Of a stretch of 64,000 nucleotides of DNA, positions 44,401 through 55,900 are shown piece after piece. The number at the start of each line of letters is the position of its first letter. Position 1 is the first letter of the stretch. This DNA is from Flaveria trinervia (taxonomy: Eukaryota; Streptophyta; Magnoliopsida; Asterales; Asteraceae). The notes beneath the pieces are model-generated. The model ran no database searches, was not told where the DNA came from, and saw nothing but the letters and a program-made list of their open reading frames with translations. The position numbers and the translations under genes were made by a program. Where the stretch lies: positions 38,814,595-38,878,594 of the forward strand of contig CM046451.1 of assembly GCA_025506515.1 (NCBI GenBank), in the 5' to 3' direction.

Positions 44401-44828
44401 AAACGTCAATAGCCAATGAGGTATCTCAGACGGTTGAGGTTGATCCCATTACTGGAAAAGAAAAAATAGTGCGGAAGTGGAGTCCTCCGCGGACCATGTC
44501 AAAGATCCCTCTATGGGAGATGGCACAGGTCTTCACTGCACACTTCAAATGGTGGTACTATGATTGGAGGATAGGAGAGGCAGTCAAAGTTTTGAATATA
44601 AATGGTGTTATGGAAACCATAAGGGTGTTCGACCCTATATGGCTAACAAACGTTTCTGCAGATGATGTTTATACATTGTACAAGTAGCCATTATTCTATG
44701 ACTCTCAAGATACTGTACAAGCTCTATGATTCCAGAACATTATAAGACTCTGTTTTGCGTTTGGGATACACGTCAGAGTCACTAGAGAAGAGACGTACAA
44801 GAAGTTTGAGGAACTATGAAGGATGTAA
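41448..44828 (+). pseudogene. Additional ORF (aORF) of copia family A, multi-exon, degenerate
   Basis: The start ATG at 41448 (MAERWSITPS) follows a predicted acceptor. Domains in order: an N-terminal helical domain in pieces (41448-41663; 41681-41896 with EITAKEIQSVLGLGDDI and QYKYLAHVILKCLAS; 41942-42454 with FSFSSMIFSYLIENLE and GFYMYPRFLQMIFNEKL); an acidic run (DDFDDDDSDKGGDAG); a Thr/Pro-rich low-complexity linker (42660-42950); a coiled coil (43137-43290); an Asp-rich stretch (43300-43420); an intron (43534-43679); an acidic domain (43680-44167); and a C-terminal domain with GIEYFRFPHDLKTLP and FKWWYYDWRIGEAVKV. It is broken by stops or frame changes near 41663, 41896, 42454, 43130, 44167, 44395 and 44685. 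Similar proteins are, to my memory, annotated in Asteraceae under an unproven synaptobrevin/longin label. I see no signal peptide or membrane segment. Function unknown; it occupies the env-like position of SIRE elements. Confidence 0.65.
43534..43679 (+). other. Predicted coding intron of the aORF
   Basis: It begins GTAATACTTAG and ends ATCAAGCAG. Splicing joins the acidic coiled-coil exon to the next acidic exon in phase 1. The same intron, with matching ends, is at 348-492. Confidence 0.6.
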
Positions 44829-44861
44829 GACAATAGATGAAACTAGGTCCAAGGGTGAGTT

Positions 44862-45599
44862 TGTAGATACACGTGTCCCGAGTTTCTGATCTTAATGTAA
44901 TGTCTGTGTATTGTCTTACACTTATGTAATTGTAATTGTATGGGTACTTAATGAAATACAATATGTGGTTGTGCTTAATGTTGAATATTTCATTGGTTGG
45001 TATGTAATAACGCTTATTGACTTGACTATATAGGTTGTGGTTGTTTGAATACTATCTAAATCAATTAATAACTATGAAACATATTCAAACTATATCATTT
45101 GAAGTTCACATGCGATTAGCCCATGCTAATGGACAATACGCATGAACAACTTCATGCTAATGAACCAGTCATACAAATGAACCAGGAGACTGGATCAGTC
45201 GTATGATTGAAACATGAGAATAGCTCAGTCACACGACTGAACACTCAGTCGTGCGAATGGATCAACCGCATGACTCAATCACATGACTGAACCATGGTTC
45301 AGTCGCCCGAATGAGAAACCTAAACCTATAAATACCACTTAATTCGTGGAAAAATGAGACACTTCGAATATCTTGATATCCAGACGTACCCTAGCCGTCC
45401 AGAGACCTCTAGAAACATGTTCCAACTTCAAAGATCACAGTAGGTCGATTGCTAATCGTTCTTAACGTTTAGATTCAATATTTAATTGATTCTACGTGCG
45501 TTGTCACTCATTGGATCGCCAATCAAATAGGATTCCGCACTATTTGATTCTGTATATGCGTAAATCTGTTAGTATTTGTCGAGTACACGATCCCTAACA
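44862..45599 (+). repeat. Copia family A 3' LTR (738 bp)
   Basis: It begins TGTAGATACACG, ends CCCTAACA and is followed by ATCGT. It differs from the 5' LTR at several positions per 100 bases in the first 115 bases by eye. The array is at 45116-45318 and TATAAATAC at 45327-45335. The tract before it, AAGGGTGAG, is a weak polypurine tract. Confidence 0.92.
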
Positions 45600-45604
45600 A
45601 TCGT

Positions 45605-47160
45605 GAGATCCATTAACATCCGAGAAAAGCCAACGAGGTGGCTGATGCCCTTAGCCGAAAAGAGAGGCCCGAGCCGATTCGGGCGAAAGTGTATCAACTA
45701 ATAATGACCTCTGACGTGATGAAGCAAGTCAAGGAGTTTCAAGATGAGGCATTGAAAGAAGATCATCATAACTCGAAAATAATGAGAGGTCTGGTTGGGG
45801 AATTAGGTGAAAACACACTTGGTGTTAAAACCCGATTTGGACGGGTGTGGATTCCTCGTTTTGGGGATCTACGGGTGAAGATCATGGATGAGGCTCACAA
45901 GACTCGATACTCCATTCATCCTGGTGCCATAAAGATGTATCAAGACATGAAGAAGGATTATTGGTGGCTGGGTATGAAACGGGACGTGGTGGAGTATGTG
46001 AGTAAATGCCTTACCTGTCTACAGGTGAAGGCCGAGCATCAAAAGTCGTATGGGAAGATCCGACCTCTGGATATACCAGAATGGAAGTGGGAGCACATCG
46101 CCATGGATTTTATTACGAAGGATCCGCGTACTCTGAAAGGGTATGATGCTATATGGGTGATCGTTGACCGCTTGACGAAGAGTGCTCACTTCCTACCGAT
46201 CCGCGAGACATATTCATCTAAGAGGTTGGCTGATCTATTCATCAAGGAAATTGTTACTCGTCACGGTGTACCGATGACTATTCTGTCTGATCGTGACACC
46301 CGGTTTACATCCAAATTCGGGATGAAATTCCACGACGCCATCGGGACGAGGTTACATATTAGCATGGCTTATCATCCCCAGACTGATGGTCAGTCAGAGA
46401 GGACCATTCAGACATTAGAGGACATGCTTTGGGCATGTGTTATTGATATTAGGGGAAGTTAGGATGACCACTTACCGTTAGCTGAATTCCCATACAACAA
46501 CAATTATCATGCCAGCATTGGTATGCCACCTTATGAGATGCTATATGGTAGGAGATGCAGAACACTCGTGTGTTGGGGTGATATCGGTCAGAAAGAACTA
46601 GGGAGTGTCGAGGTAATCGAGGCTACGATTGAGAAGCTTGAAAAGATCAAGGCCTTCATGAAGGCAGCCAAATATAGACAGAAGTCATACACCGACAAAC
46701 GACGCAAACCGATTGAGTTCCAGGTGGGTGACCGGGTTATGTTGAAAGTCTCACCTTGGAAGGGTATCATTCTTTTCCAAAACCGGGACAAGTTGAGCCC
46801 AAGATACACAGGCCCTTTCCGAATCATCGCTCGAGTAGGAGAGGTGGCCTATAGATTGGAATTACCAAATGTGTTAAGTGGAATCCATCCGACATTCCAT
46901 GTATCTCATCTAAGAAGTGCTTGGCGGATGAAGACATGATTGTTCCACTGGAGGATATCGAAGTAGACGAATGGCTCAATTATGTGGAGCAACTAGTGGC
47001 AATAATCGATAGAAAAGAGAAGAGGCTGAGAAATAAGGTGGTTCCTCTTGTGCGTGTACAATGGAAGCACAGGAAGGGATCAGAGTCAACGTGGGAGACT
47101 GAGGAATAAATGAGACAACATTACCACGTTTGTTCGAGGAATAACTGGTTTCAAGGACGA
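45605..47160 (+). pseudogene. Tekay-like copy 2 integrase and chromodomain
   Basis: After the copia insertion the frame resumes with ADALSRKERPEPIRAK, then a 274-codon open stretch (45638-46462). The zinc-binding region has TRYSIHPG and KCLTCLQVKAEH. The core residues are Asp in HIAMDFITKD (about 46100), Asp in ILSDRDTRFTS (about 46282) and Glu in DGQSERTIQTLEDML (about 46392), so the D,D,E set is complete. A TAG at 46460-46462 is followed by MPPYEMLYGRRCRT (46523) and HPTFHVSHLR. A frame change at about 46918 leads to the chromodomain (46921-47109) with EDIEVDEWLNYVEQ and VRVQWKHRKG; a TAA at 47107 lies near its end. This is the least damaged polymerase domain in the window. Confidence 0.88.
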
Positions 47161-47169
47161 AACCTATTT

Positions 47170-47182
47170 AAGGGGGGTGGAC
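47170..47182 (+). other. Polypurine tract, Tekay-like copy 2
   Basis: AAGGGGGGTGGA ends two bases before the 3' LTR start at 47184. Confidence 0.8.
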
Positions 47183-47183
47183 T

Positions 47184-49235
47184 TGTAACACCCAGTTATT
47201 TATCTATTTTGAAGCCAACGAAGGAAGAAAAGAAATAAAGTCCAAAGTCGAGGGACCAAACTCGCCAACGAGAGAAAATTGGATATATGAAGATATATGT
47301 AGGAGAGGGCAGCCATTACCCTCTCCCTACACTCACATTTTCAGCCAAAAGAAAGAGGAGAAGAGAGAAAGAAGATCGTGTTTTTGAGAAAAGTTGAGAA
47401 GTGGGTCAAATCGAAGCTCTTCTCGTTGTGGTCGTTTGTGTGAGTTTTAGGACCCCTCTTTTACATGTTTTTAAATGATTTGGGGCTGGAACACATCTGT
47501 AAATCATATTTTTGAGTGTATGTGTATGTTTGACCCATTTGTGTATGTGTGGGTATGTATATGATTATTTTGGTCTTGCTTTTGAGCTTGTGTGTGCTTG
47601 AATGGTACGGTGGTATGCATTCCTAAGGTTTAGGATGGTTGATTTGGGCTTAGAATGGGTTTAGATGAGCTTGGAGGTCAGAAATGGCAGATTAGGTTCG
47701 GGATGAACTGCATTCTACACCAGCTAGGGCTAGGCGACCGAATGTAGGCCATACGGACGATTGAGGTGCGATTGGGGTTCATTCAAACGATTTAGGTCCA
47801 TTCGCACGATTTAGGTCCATTCGCACGACTGAGAGTTCATTCGTACGACTGAGAGCCCAGTCGCATAAATGCTCATTCGTGTTAGTTCCATCCGCATTAG
47901 GTCCATTCGCATGGGACTCATCCGCATGGAGTCCATCCGCATTAGTTTCATTCACACGATTGGGTTTTCATTCACATAGGTGTTCATCCGCATTGGTCCA
48001 TTCGCATGATGTTCAGTCGCATGGAGGCCATGCGACTGAAGGGTGTCGATACACCCGAATAGGGCTGTTGCACCCGAGGAAAAGCGTAGTTTAACTTCTG
48101 ACTTTTGGGGGAAGGTGCAGATGTAAGTTTTGACGTAAAGGTTCCCGTAAGTTCATGTAAGATGACTGTTGAGGCCTTAGAGAGCATGTTGGGCATGATG
48201 ATGATGATGTTGCATGATTATGCATGTTATGTATATATGATGTTGCCCTGTATGATGCTGATGACTGTGTTTGTTATGTTCCTTATTATGATGTATGTGT
48301 ACCTTTCCTGTGGCTTTACGTCTTATGTTAATGAATGAAGTGAAAGTATTATGTAACGTATAGTGAAAGATAAAGAAAAGAGGAACATGAAGTAAGAATG
48401 CATGCATTAATGAATGATAAAGTAAAGAAAGCCTTGCAAGCTTAGTATGTCGGGACACACCTTTAAAAGGTGTTAGCCCAATGGTGTGCGGGTTCGCTAC
48501 CCCGAGAGGATGCACATCGGGGTCATTCTTTGTGATTGACCATTTGTATAGCCCCATTGCTGCATACCCTAGGTACTGTGATTAGAGGTGCGGAGCACCG
48601 TTATAGCTGGTCAATGATAGGCCTAGGTCCAGTACCAGGAATAGATGGGTATTACATATAGCAGTGGTACACCTAAACTCTACGCTAGGTACTATGACCA
48701 GAGGTGCGATGCACCATTATAGCTGGTCTATGACAGACCTTGGTCCAGTACTAGGAAATAGCTGGGTAAAGTTTATGGTTGAAGGAAAGGAGAGAGGTAA
48801 TGATGAAAGAATGAAAGCATGAAAGATTAAAGAGGATAATAATGATATTATCTATGTGTACGTATGTTGTATGATCACATAAAAGTAAGAACGGTTTTAA
48901 CAAAAGAAAAGTATGTTTTATTTTAAAACTAGAACTCACTCAACAACGCTGACTTTGATTTGTTTCCAGTTGGCAGGTAATGATTGCTGAGGATGGCACG
49001 AGGTGGCTACTCGGCTTTTTTGGGATGGCATCCATTTATATAATGCTTTTGTGATGTAATGCAACAATGTATTTTGTAAATGATTAACGATGAATTATTT
49101 TGCAAAAGTTCTTATGATGAAATGAGATGTCGTTTTTAAAGGTTTCCGCTTCAAGATTTATGTAAGATAAATGAAAATGTATGTTTTATGTGTAATGATT
49201 TACCAGCTATAAGCGTCCCGGAACGGGGCCTTACA
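47184..49235 (+). repeat. Tekay-like copy 2, 3' LTR (2052 bp)
   Basis: It begins TGTAACACCCAG, ends GGGGCCTTACA and is followed by TSD CATCT. The word array is at 47731-48062 and hairpin units at 48562-48780. The 18-bp length difference from the 5' LTR reflects small indels, for example a short loss near 47385. Confidence 0.9.
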
Positions 49236-49240
49236 CATCT

Positions 49241-49815
49241 TGAAGTGGAAACTACACTTAATGCATGCCTAACATAATCCAAAGTGATTGTTTGTGGGAA
49301 TCTTCATTTTAAGGATACAGAAAGTTAGTCATACTCTAATGTGACCAAATCACTCATCTAAGCACACTATGTATAGACACTTTATAATATCTATCTTTGC
49401 AAAATCTTACTCCCTCTGTTTTCTGTAAACAAAGACCTGGGTGTATGATCACCATGTTTTACATTTGTAACCAACTGATGAAAAGATTATGATCCTCATC
49501 ATCCCTCTATTTTGTGTAAACAAAGACCTGGGTTAAAGTCACCTTGGTTTTACATGAGTAAAGACCTGGTGACTTGATGATGATCATATCTAAGGTCTCA
49601 AAAGAATCCTACGTGATCAATTGTATATTATTTCTAGAGCTTTTTTGACAATGCATTAATGACATGTCCAATGCATCTCATGATAGAACTTATAACTTAA
49701 AGTACATAGTTGTAAGTGTGAAAAAGTGATAATTTGATTCACAAAAGGAGGACAAACTTTAAGTGAATTGATTGTGAAGCCCATAATAGTTACTCACTAG
49801 TAACATTAAAACATG
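49241..49815 (+). other. Family B post-pol spacer, middle part
   Basis: This continues 25741-25917 after removal of the Tekay-like element. No gene is visible. It holds a two-fold direct repeat around GTAAACAAAGACCTGGGT (about 49424 and 49516), with a third partial copy at 49558. Confidence 0.6.
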
Positions 49816-49820
49816 ATAAA

Positions 49821-52070
49821 TTTAACACCCGAATATTTTAAAGTCAAGAAAGAGAAGAATAAAGCGAAGGAAAGAAAGAAATGCTATTTGACCCAAGATG
49901 AGGGGTTAAATATGTAAAAAGTACAAGATTTACTTTTTATGTTGTACAAAAGTAGCATGGCCGCCCATGCCATGCCACTTTTCACTTTTGAGTTCAGATT
50001 TTAGAGAGAGAAAGAGCAGAGCTTGGGTTTGAAGAAGAACAAGAAGAAAGAATTTGAATTCAAGGTAAGAATTCATGCTTTTATGGTGTTCTTGACTGGT
50101 CATATCCTCAGGTTTATGCTTATGTGTGTTTGTATGTGTTCGGGTATGTTTTTAGTGGGTTTCTAAGCGGTTGAATTCAGTTTTCAAACGAGTTTGGAGG
50201 AAGCCATACTCAAAAGCTACAGAGGTGAGTTCTAGGACCCCTCTTTTACCGGTTGTTAACTGATTTTGGGGCTGGAAATGCATGAATGTATGTTTTTATT
50301 AAGCTGGGTTTCGGAACCGAATGCTTGAATGTGTGTATGATGATGTTATGATGTGATGTGTGACTATGTTCATGCATGATGATGCATGATTGTGTTTTTA
50401 AGGCTTAGAGGGTAAGAATTAAGCTTAGAACATGATGAATGGTGCCTGGAAATCGGATATGATGTTTTAGGCTCATATGTTAAGTTTATAAATCTGCCTA
50501 AGTGTTTGGAAGTCAATGCAGATGAAAGGGTTAATGCGAATGAACATTAACCATTGAGTAAGCCAATGCGGATGAAGTCAAATATGGATGAAGTCAATGC
50601 GGATGAACATGACTAAGTGCATGAAATGCGGATGAGCATCTGACTAAGGTTGGGAAATGCGGATGAGGTATGTCAATGCGGATGAGCATTTGACTAACTC
50701 TGGGAAATGCGGATGAGTATTAACTACAATGTATGTAAATGTGGATGAACAGATAATGCGGATGGTGTTAATGCAGATGAGCATTGACTAAGTATATGAA
50801 ATGCGGATGAGTAAGTCAAATGCGGATGACAAATGCGGAGAAGCAATACAAATGCTGATGAAGCAAATCAAATGCGGATGAACAAGAGGGTCAATGCGGA
50901 TGAACACTTAGAATAATTCTGACTTTTTGGAGAAAAAAGGAGTAATGTAGGCTTTGACCTAGGAGATTCCCGAGGTTTATGTAAGTTGACTTTTGGGGTC
51001 ATAGATGGTATGATGGGCATGTAATGATGTGTGATTGATGATGATGATGATGATGATGTTGCACGGTTATACATGATGTATGTTATGTATGTATGTTTAT
51101 CTTTCCCATGACTTTACGTGTTATGATAATGAATGAACGAAGTATTATGTAACGTAAAGTGAAAGATAATGAAAGAGGAACATGATGATGAATGCATGCA
51201 TGAATGAATGAATGAATGAATGAATGTAAGAAAGGCTTGCAAGAAAATGTATGGAGGTGCACACCCACTGTAGGTGTTAGCTCAATGGTGTGCGGGTTAG
51301 CTACCCTAAAGGATGGACATTGGGGTCTTTCTTTGTGATTGACGATATGGATGAACCATTGTTGCGTGCCTTAGGTACTGTGACCACTTGGTGCTGGGCA
51401 CCGCCGATGAAGGTCTTTTATAGGCTTAGGTCCAGTATCATGAGCATGAAGGGCATAGCATATGACAATGGTATACCTGAACTTTACCTTAGGTACTGTG
51501 ACCACTTGGTGCCGGGCACCACCGATGAAGGTCTTTTATAGGCTTAGGCATAGTATCATGAGCATGAAGGGTAACGTTCATGGTGATGATGAAAGTAATG
51601 AATGAAATGATGTATGAATGAAAGTATGAAGGAAAGAATGACGAAGATAATAATGATATTATCTGTATGTACGTATGATGTATGATCACGAACGAATGTA
51701 AAGGATAATATGATTTTAAGAGAAAGGACGGTTTTACGAAAGAAAAGTATGTTTTATTATAAAACTAGAACTCACTGAGCAACGCTGAGTTTTATGTGTT
51801 TCCAGTTGGCAGGTAACGATGCTAAGGATGGCATGAGGCAACTGCTCAGCTCTTTTGGATGGCATCCATTTATATAAAACTTTTGTGATTTAATACAACA
51901 AATGTAATTTTGTAACCGACAAATGATGCATTATTTTGCAAAATTTTTATGATGAATGAAATGCCATTTTTGAATGTTTCCGCTGTGAATGTTTAGTTAA
52001 AATAACTATAAATGTATGATTTATATGCAGTGGTTGACCAGCTGTAAGCGTCCCGGAAACGGGCCTTACA
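49821..52070 (+). mobile_element. Solo LTR of the Tekay-like family of copy 1 (2250 bp)
   Basis: It begins TTTAACACCCG (first TG decayed to TT), ends GGGCCTTACA and is flanked by ATAAA at 49816-49820 and 52071-52075. Length and layout match the 2251-bp LTRs of copy 1: donor CAAG|GTAAGAATTC near 50063, word array at 50512-50912, two hairpin units at 51368-51575 and TTTCCAG near 51804. A tandem GAAT tract lies at about 51200-51225. No internal region remains. Confidence 0.9.
50512..50912 (+). repeat. Array of ATGCGGATGAA words
   Basis: About eighteen copies or variants, as in the LTRs of copy 1; a few read ATGTGGATGAA or ATGCAGATGAA, as expected from deamination at CG or CHG sites. Confidence 0.85.
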
Positions 52071-52075
52071 ATAAA

Positions 52076-52672
52076 CAACATGCCTAATTGATACAATACT
52101 CTTGTATGGATTTAAGAAAATTAAGTGGACAAACATACTTGCAATCAGAACTCATATAGGTATCATTTCAATAAATTAACTAATCAAGAAGATGCTTATA
52201 GTATAGTATGATCCTATTATATGTGTATATATATGCTTATACATAGTTCTCATTTCACTTTCATTTAGTTTAATTTCTTTCTGTTTGGACAGACATATGT
52301 CTTTCATGATATTCTTCTTAGAATTAATGATAAATGCATTCAGTCATATTAATAAAATTTTTTAAGAGGAGTAGAATCATGAAAATAAGTTTAGAACATA
52401 ATTGTCAAATGAATTATCATTATCAAAGAATTGGAACCCGAACAGAATTGGTAAACTATGGAAGAGACAATGCTCCAAAAAGTATAATCTAACTTCATAT
52501 TGATAACCTGTGAAAATTTAAGTTATACTTCAAGAGCAAATATTTTTAAGTTATCTGCAGATGATCTAAGGAATCCGTAGATGATCTCTGGAAGAACTAA
52601 GAACTGCGGATAAGTTAATTGTATAGAGGGTCCCACATTATTAAATAAATGAAATTAATGTGACTGAGAGAG
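52076..52672 (+). other. Family B post-pol spacer, upstream region of the aORF
   Basis: No ORF. The last 120 bases (52545-52620) contain GAATCCGTAGATGATC, TGGAAGAACTAAG and TGCGGATAAG, words that resemble the family B LTR U3 (for example TCATTCGAAGATCTTCTGCG and TTCGGAAGAACAAAG). Confidence 0.55.
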
Positions 52673-52680
52673 TATAAATG
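52673..52680 (+). promoter_or_regulatory. TATA box of the family B aORF
   Basis: TATAAATG stands 157 bases before the predicted splice donor at 52830; in family A the distance is 148. The sequence between is pyrimidine- and A-rich leader (CACACTCAACAATTTTTTCC). Confidence 0.55.
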
Positions 52681-52829
52681 ATGTTCTTGACTTCAATATT
52701 CATTATTCACTTTTTCAGACCTAGAAAAACACACTCAACAATTTTTTCCCCCTTTCACAAACATTCAAAATCACCGAATCAAAACATCAAACAAACACAT
52801 AATCCTGATCTCAGATCATTTTGTTCAAG

Positions 52830-52948
52830 GTAAAACATGTCGTATGATCAATAATGAACTGTTTGATTCTTGGTTATCCTTAGAACTGTTTGCATTCTCA
52901 TGAGAATAATGTTGATTCTAACATGATCTTCTTTATTCTTATGAATAG
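52830..52948 (+). other. Predicted 5'UTR intron of the family B aORF
   Basis: Donor TTCAAG|GTAAAACATG and acceptor TTATGAATAG|ATGG; the ATG at 52949 follows the acceptor directly. The interior is T-rich and 119 bases long, a normal plant intron size. Confidence 0.55.
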
Positions 52949-55900
52949 ATGGCTAATCAAATTGTGAGAGAGCATAATGGTGTGCATTCTTAAATCCAGA
53001 CGACCGCATGTCGGAAGGATGCAAAGACATCATAAGATACTTACGACGATCCAGGATCTTCTATGCTTTACGGGTAGAGCTTGTGATTCATCTAGATCAC
53101 ATAGTCGATTTATGGAACTCGGCTCGAATTGAAGAAGATGGAGACTCTGAAATGATTATGGCTGAGATTAAAAATGAAAGACTAAGGATAGATGAGCAGA
53201 CCATTAGAAGGGTACTAGAATTGGGAGAACAATAAAGTGGTCACCCAGATGTCTTTGATCATCAGTACACATGAGTACATTGAGAAGATATTTATACTTA
53301 TGGATTATGATGGTGATTTTGAAAGAGGAGAGATCAAAAAAGGGATATTGTGCAAGCCCTACCGGTTTCTGTGTCACACATACCTGAAGTGTATCTCAAA
53401 CAGGAACCGGAGAGATTCTCACGGCACATATCTTCTGGAATCATAAGAATCTATGAAGGAAGAACTTATTACTACTCTAAGTACATCTTCAATTGTTTAT
53501 GTGACCAAATAAGAGTGGAGAAGAAAGAAAAAATGTTCATGTTTCCAAGATTCTTACAATTAATCATCAATGCTGTTCTACCTGGTATTACTATAGATGG
53601 TGATGCGTTTGTTCAAGCACACCTAGGAAGATCTGTACTGAACAAGATTAGTGGGAAATATCAAGGAGAAGACATAGCAATGTTTGCTCATGTGGTGGAT
53701 GCTAATGCTAACATTCCACCAGAACTAGTATGGGAGGACCTGCAAGGAAGTTCACCTACTAACATTGTGGAAGTCTCACCTTCACCTCATCAATAACCCA
53801 TTCACCAACAACTTCAATCATCCCAACCACAATCACTAGCCAGTGAAAACACAAAACCAATCTCTCCAATCCACCCTCTATCACCAAATCAACCACAAAC
53901 ACCCCAATCACAATTACTAGCCATCCAAGACACTCAGCCAATCTCTCCCATTCATCCTCTTTTAGCAAATTATTCTCCAATCAATGAAAAGCAATCAACT
54001 GAGTGCTTTTACACAGGGGAGACAATCTTAGCCTCATAAGCAAGTACTGTTCAATTGTCTCTAACCAAGACTGAATCCCTTGTCCATTCAAACAATACTG
54101 AACCAGTCTCTCCAGTCATTATCCATCAAGAACAACCATATCAAGATCAAGCAGAGCAAGTAGTTGATTCAAGTTCAAGCTCAGCTAGTGTAGCACATGA
54201 AGATGTGAATGATAGTGAGATTGTTGCTCAACATTAGAAAGAAGAAGAAGAAGCAAACTATGTGGATGTTATTGCTTACAATGAAAATGATCTTAGTGAT
54301 AATGATATCCCAGTAAGCAAAAGTTATCTGGTTGTTAATAAAACAAGCTTGTTGTGAAGTCAATTATAGGAAGCAAAGAATTCAAGAGTTGAAGGGGATG
54401 ATTAAAGAAAAAGATGACCAGTTGATGTAGCAAGAATCAAAAGATTAGAGAAGATGCTCAATGCAATAATGAACAGATTGATGCGCTTCTTCAACAAGAA
54501 TCTGAGCTCAAAGAATCAGTAAAGTTTGAGAGGGGATGAGAATGCGAAGCTGATGCTAAAAATTGATCAAGTAACGACTTTCTCTCTGCTCAATCAACCT
54601 TGTGGAAAAGGAAGGAGAAGAGCTTGAGCAGCTAAAAATGAAAATCTATGTGCTTGAATCAAATGCTACTCCTGCAACCAATCAAACAAAAGAATCTTCT
54701 GATACCACAAAGCAAATTATACAATACATAATAAAAAGGAAGTACTTGAGATTTGTGAAGAAGGATGTGATAGAAATATAAGATTCACCCAAAAGGTCAA
54801 AATTTGTTGAATCTTCATCCTTAAAGCCTATGTCTCCTGCTGAAACAGTAAGTGATGATGAATGGAATGAGCTCACAAAGGATAAATCTACCAAAGATTG
54901 GAAAGAAGAAAAGGCTGATGACCTACTAACCACTAAAGACATACTTGAAGAATGACCAGAACCCTTAATGTTTATGACCCTTATAAATCATAGCTTTTCA
55001 TATGACATGGTGGAAAGGATAAGCATGAGTAAGATGAAAGATGCGCTGAAAGAGTTAGAGGTGGCTATATTTTTGATTCCTAATTATGATTATGAAGCAT
55101 TCATAACATTTCAAGCCATCCAGAAAACCAAGAAAGACCTTGGCCACTGTGACACAACAAAGCTCAACAAGTACAATATGGTCTGTTGGCTATAGGGTCA
55201 CACCTACAAGGCACATGAGCATAAGGGAAGAAAAGTTCATGAACTCAGGGGGATGATGGAGCATGTAATGGTGGTTGAGCTTGAGATAGGGTTGAAATTC
55301 ATAAATAAAGCTCCAAACCCATCCTCTGAGCAACAAAGCAAACTCCCTGCTCATCCTATAACCATTGAATCTAAAGATCAGCACAGAGGGAAACAAAAAC
55401 AATTAGAGAGCCATGAGCAGTTATACCTGCTAAAGTGTGGCCTTTGGGTACAACAGTCAGAGAGATTACAAAGCAAAAATCTACATTGATAGAGTTGTAT
55501 GACCACATCACAATACCCAGTTCTATGGAAGAAAATAGGATTATGGCCAGGAAATATAATCCAGACTGGGACTGTGCAATCATTAAAAGAACATCTGGTA
55601 GAATCCAATACTTCTATGATGTAGAAGCATTACTCAGTCTTCCTAAGAGAGATATTAAAGATTTGCAAAGCTTAATCATCTCTAACTATCCAATCCATCC
55701 AAGGGGAAGAGACTTTTATGTGTTTGTCGGTAGGATGAAGACAAAATTCATAGGTGATGTGTCAAAAAGGCTAAAAGAGATGATGCTGAGCACAGAAGGA
55801 GAAATCAAGGAAAGAAAAGAACAACATCTAAGCCTTTTACTCTTGTAGATGATGAATTATTAAAGAGGGTTGGATACAGCAACAAAAATTCAGCAACTAT

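Larger units (their letters stand above)
31412..45599 (+). mobile_element. Ty1/copia family A element with additional ORF (14.2 kb, SIRE-like)
   Basis: LTRs of 739 bp (31412-32150) and 738 bp (44862-45599) begin TGTAGATAC and end CCCTAACA. The TSD is ATTGT on the left (31407-31411) and ATCGT on the right (45600-45604), one mismatch. The internal order is leader, gag with two zinc knuckles, protease, integrase, RT, RNase H, a 2.5-kb spacer and then a long extra ORF before the 3' LTR. Integrase before RT is Ty1/copia, and a large element with an ORF after pol fits the SIRE (Maximus) lineage. All domains are degenerate. Confidence 0.92.
25918..49235 (+). mobile_element. Ty3/gypsy chromovirus (Tekay-like) copy 2, 23.3 kb with a nested copia
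   Basis: LTRs of 2070 bp (25918-27987) and 2052 bp (47184-49235) are flanked by TSD CATCT at 25913-25917 and 49236-49240. The element's own sequence is about 9.1 kb; the rest is the copia family A insertion 31412-45599 inside the RNase H region. Gag, protease, RT, RNase H, integrase and chromodomain are all present in order, and all are broken except for a long integrase frame. The internal part resembles copy 1 closely, while the LTR body differs, so it belongs to a sister subfamily. Confidence 0.92.

Noticed and set aside
41448..44828. Synaptobrevin/longin or envelope function for the aORF
   Set aside because: I see neither a SNARE motif nor a signal peptide or membrane helix; the database label I recall is probably an automatic one.
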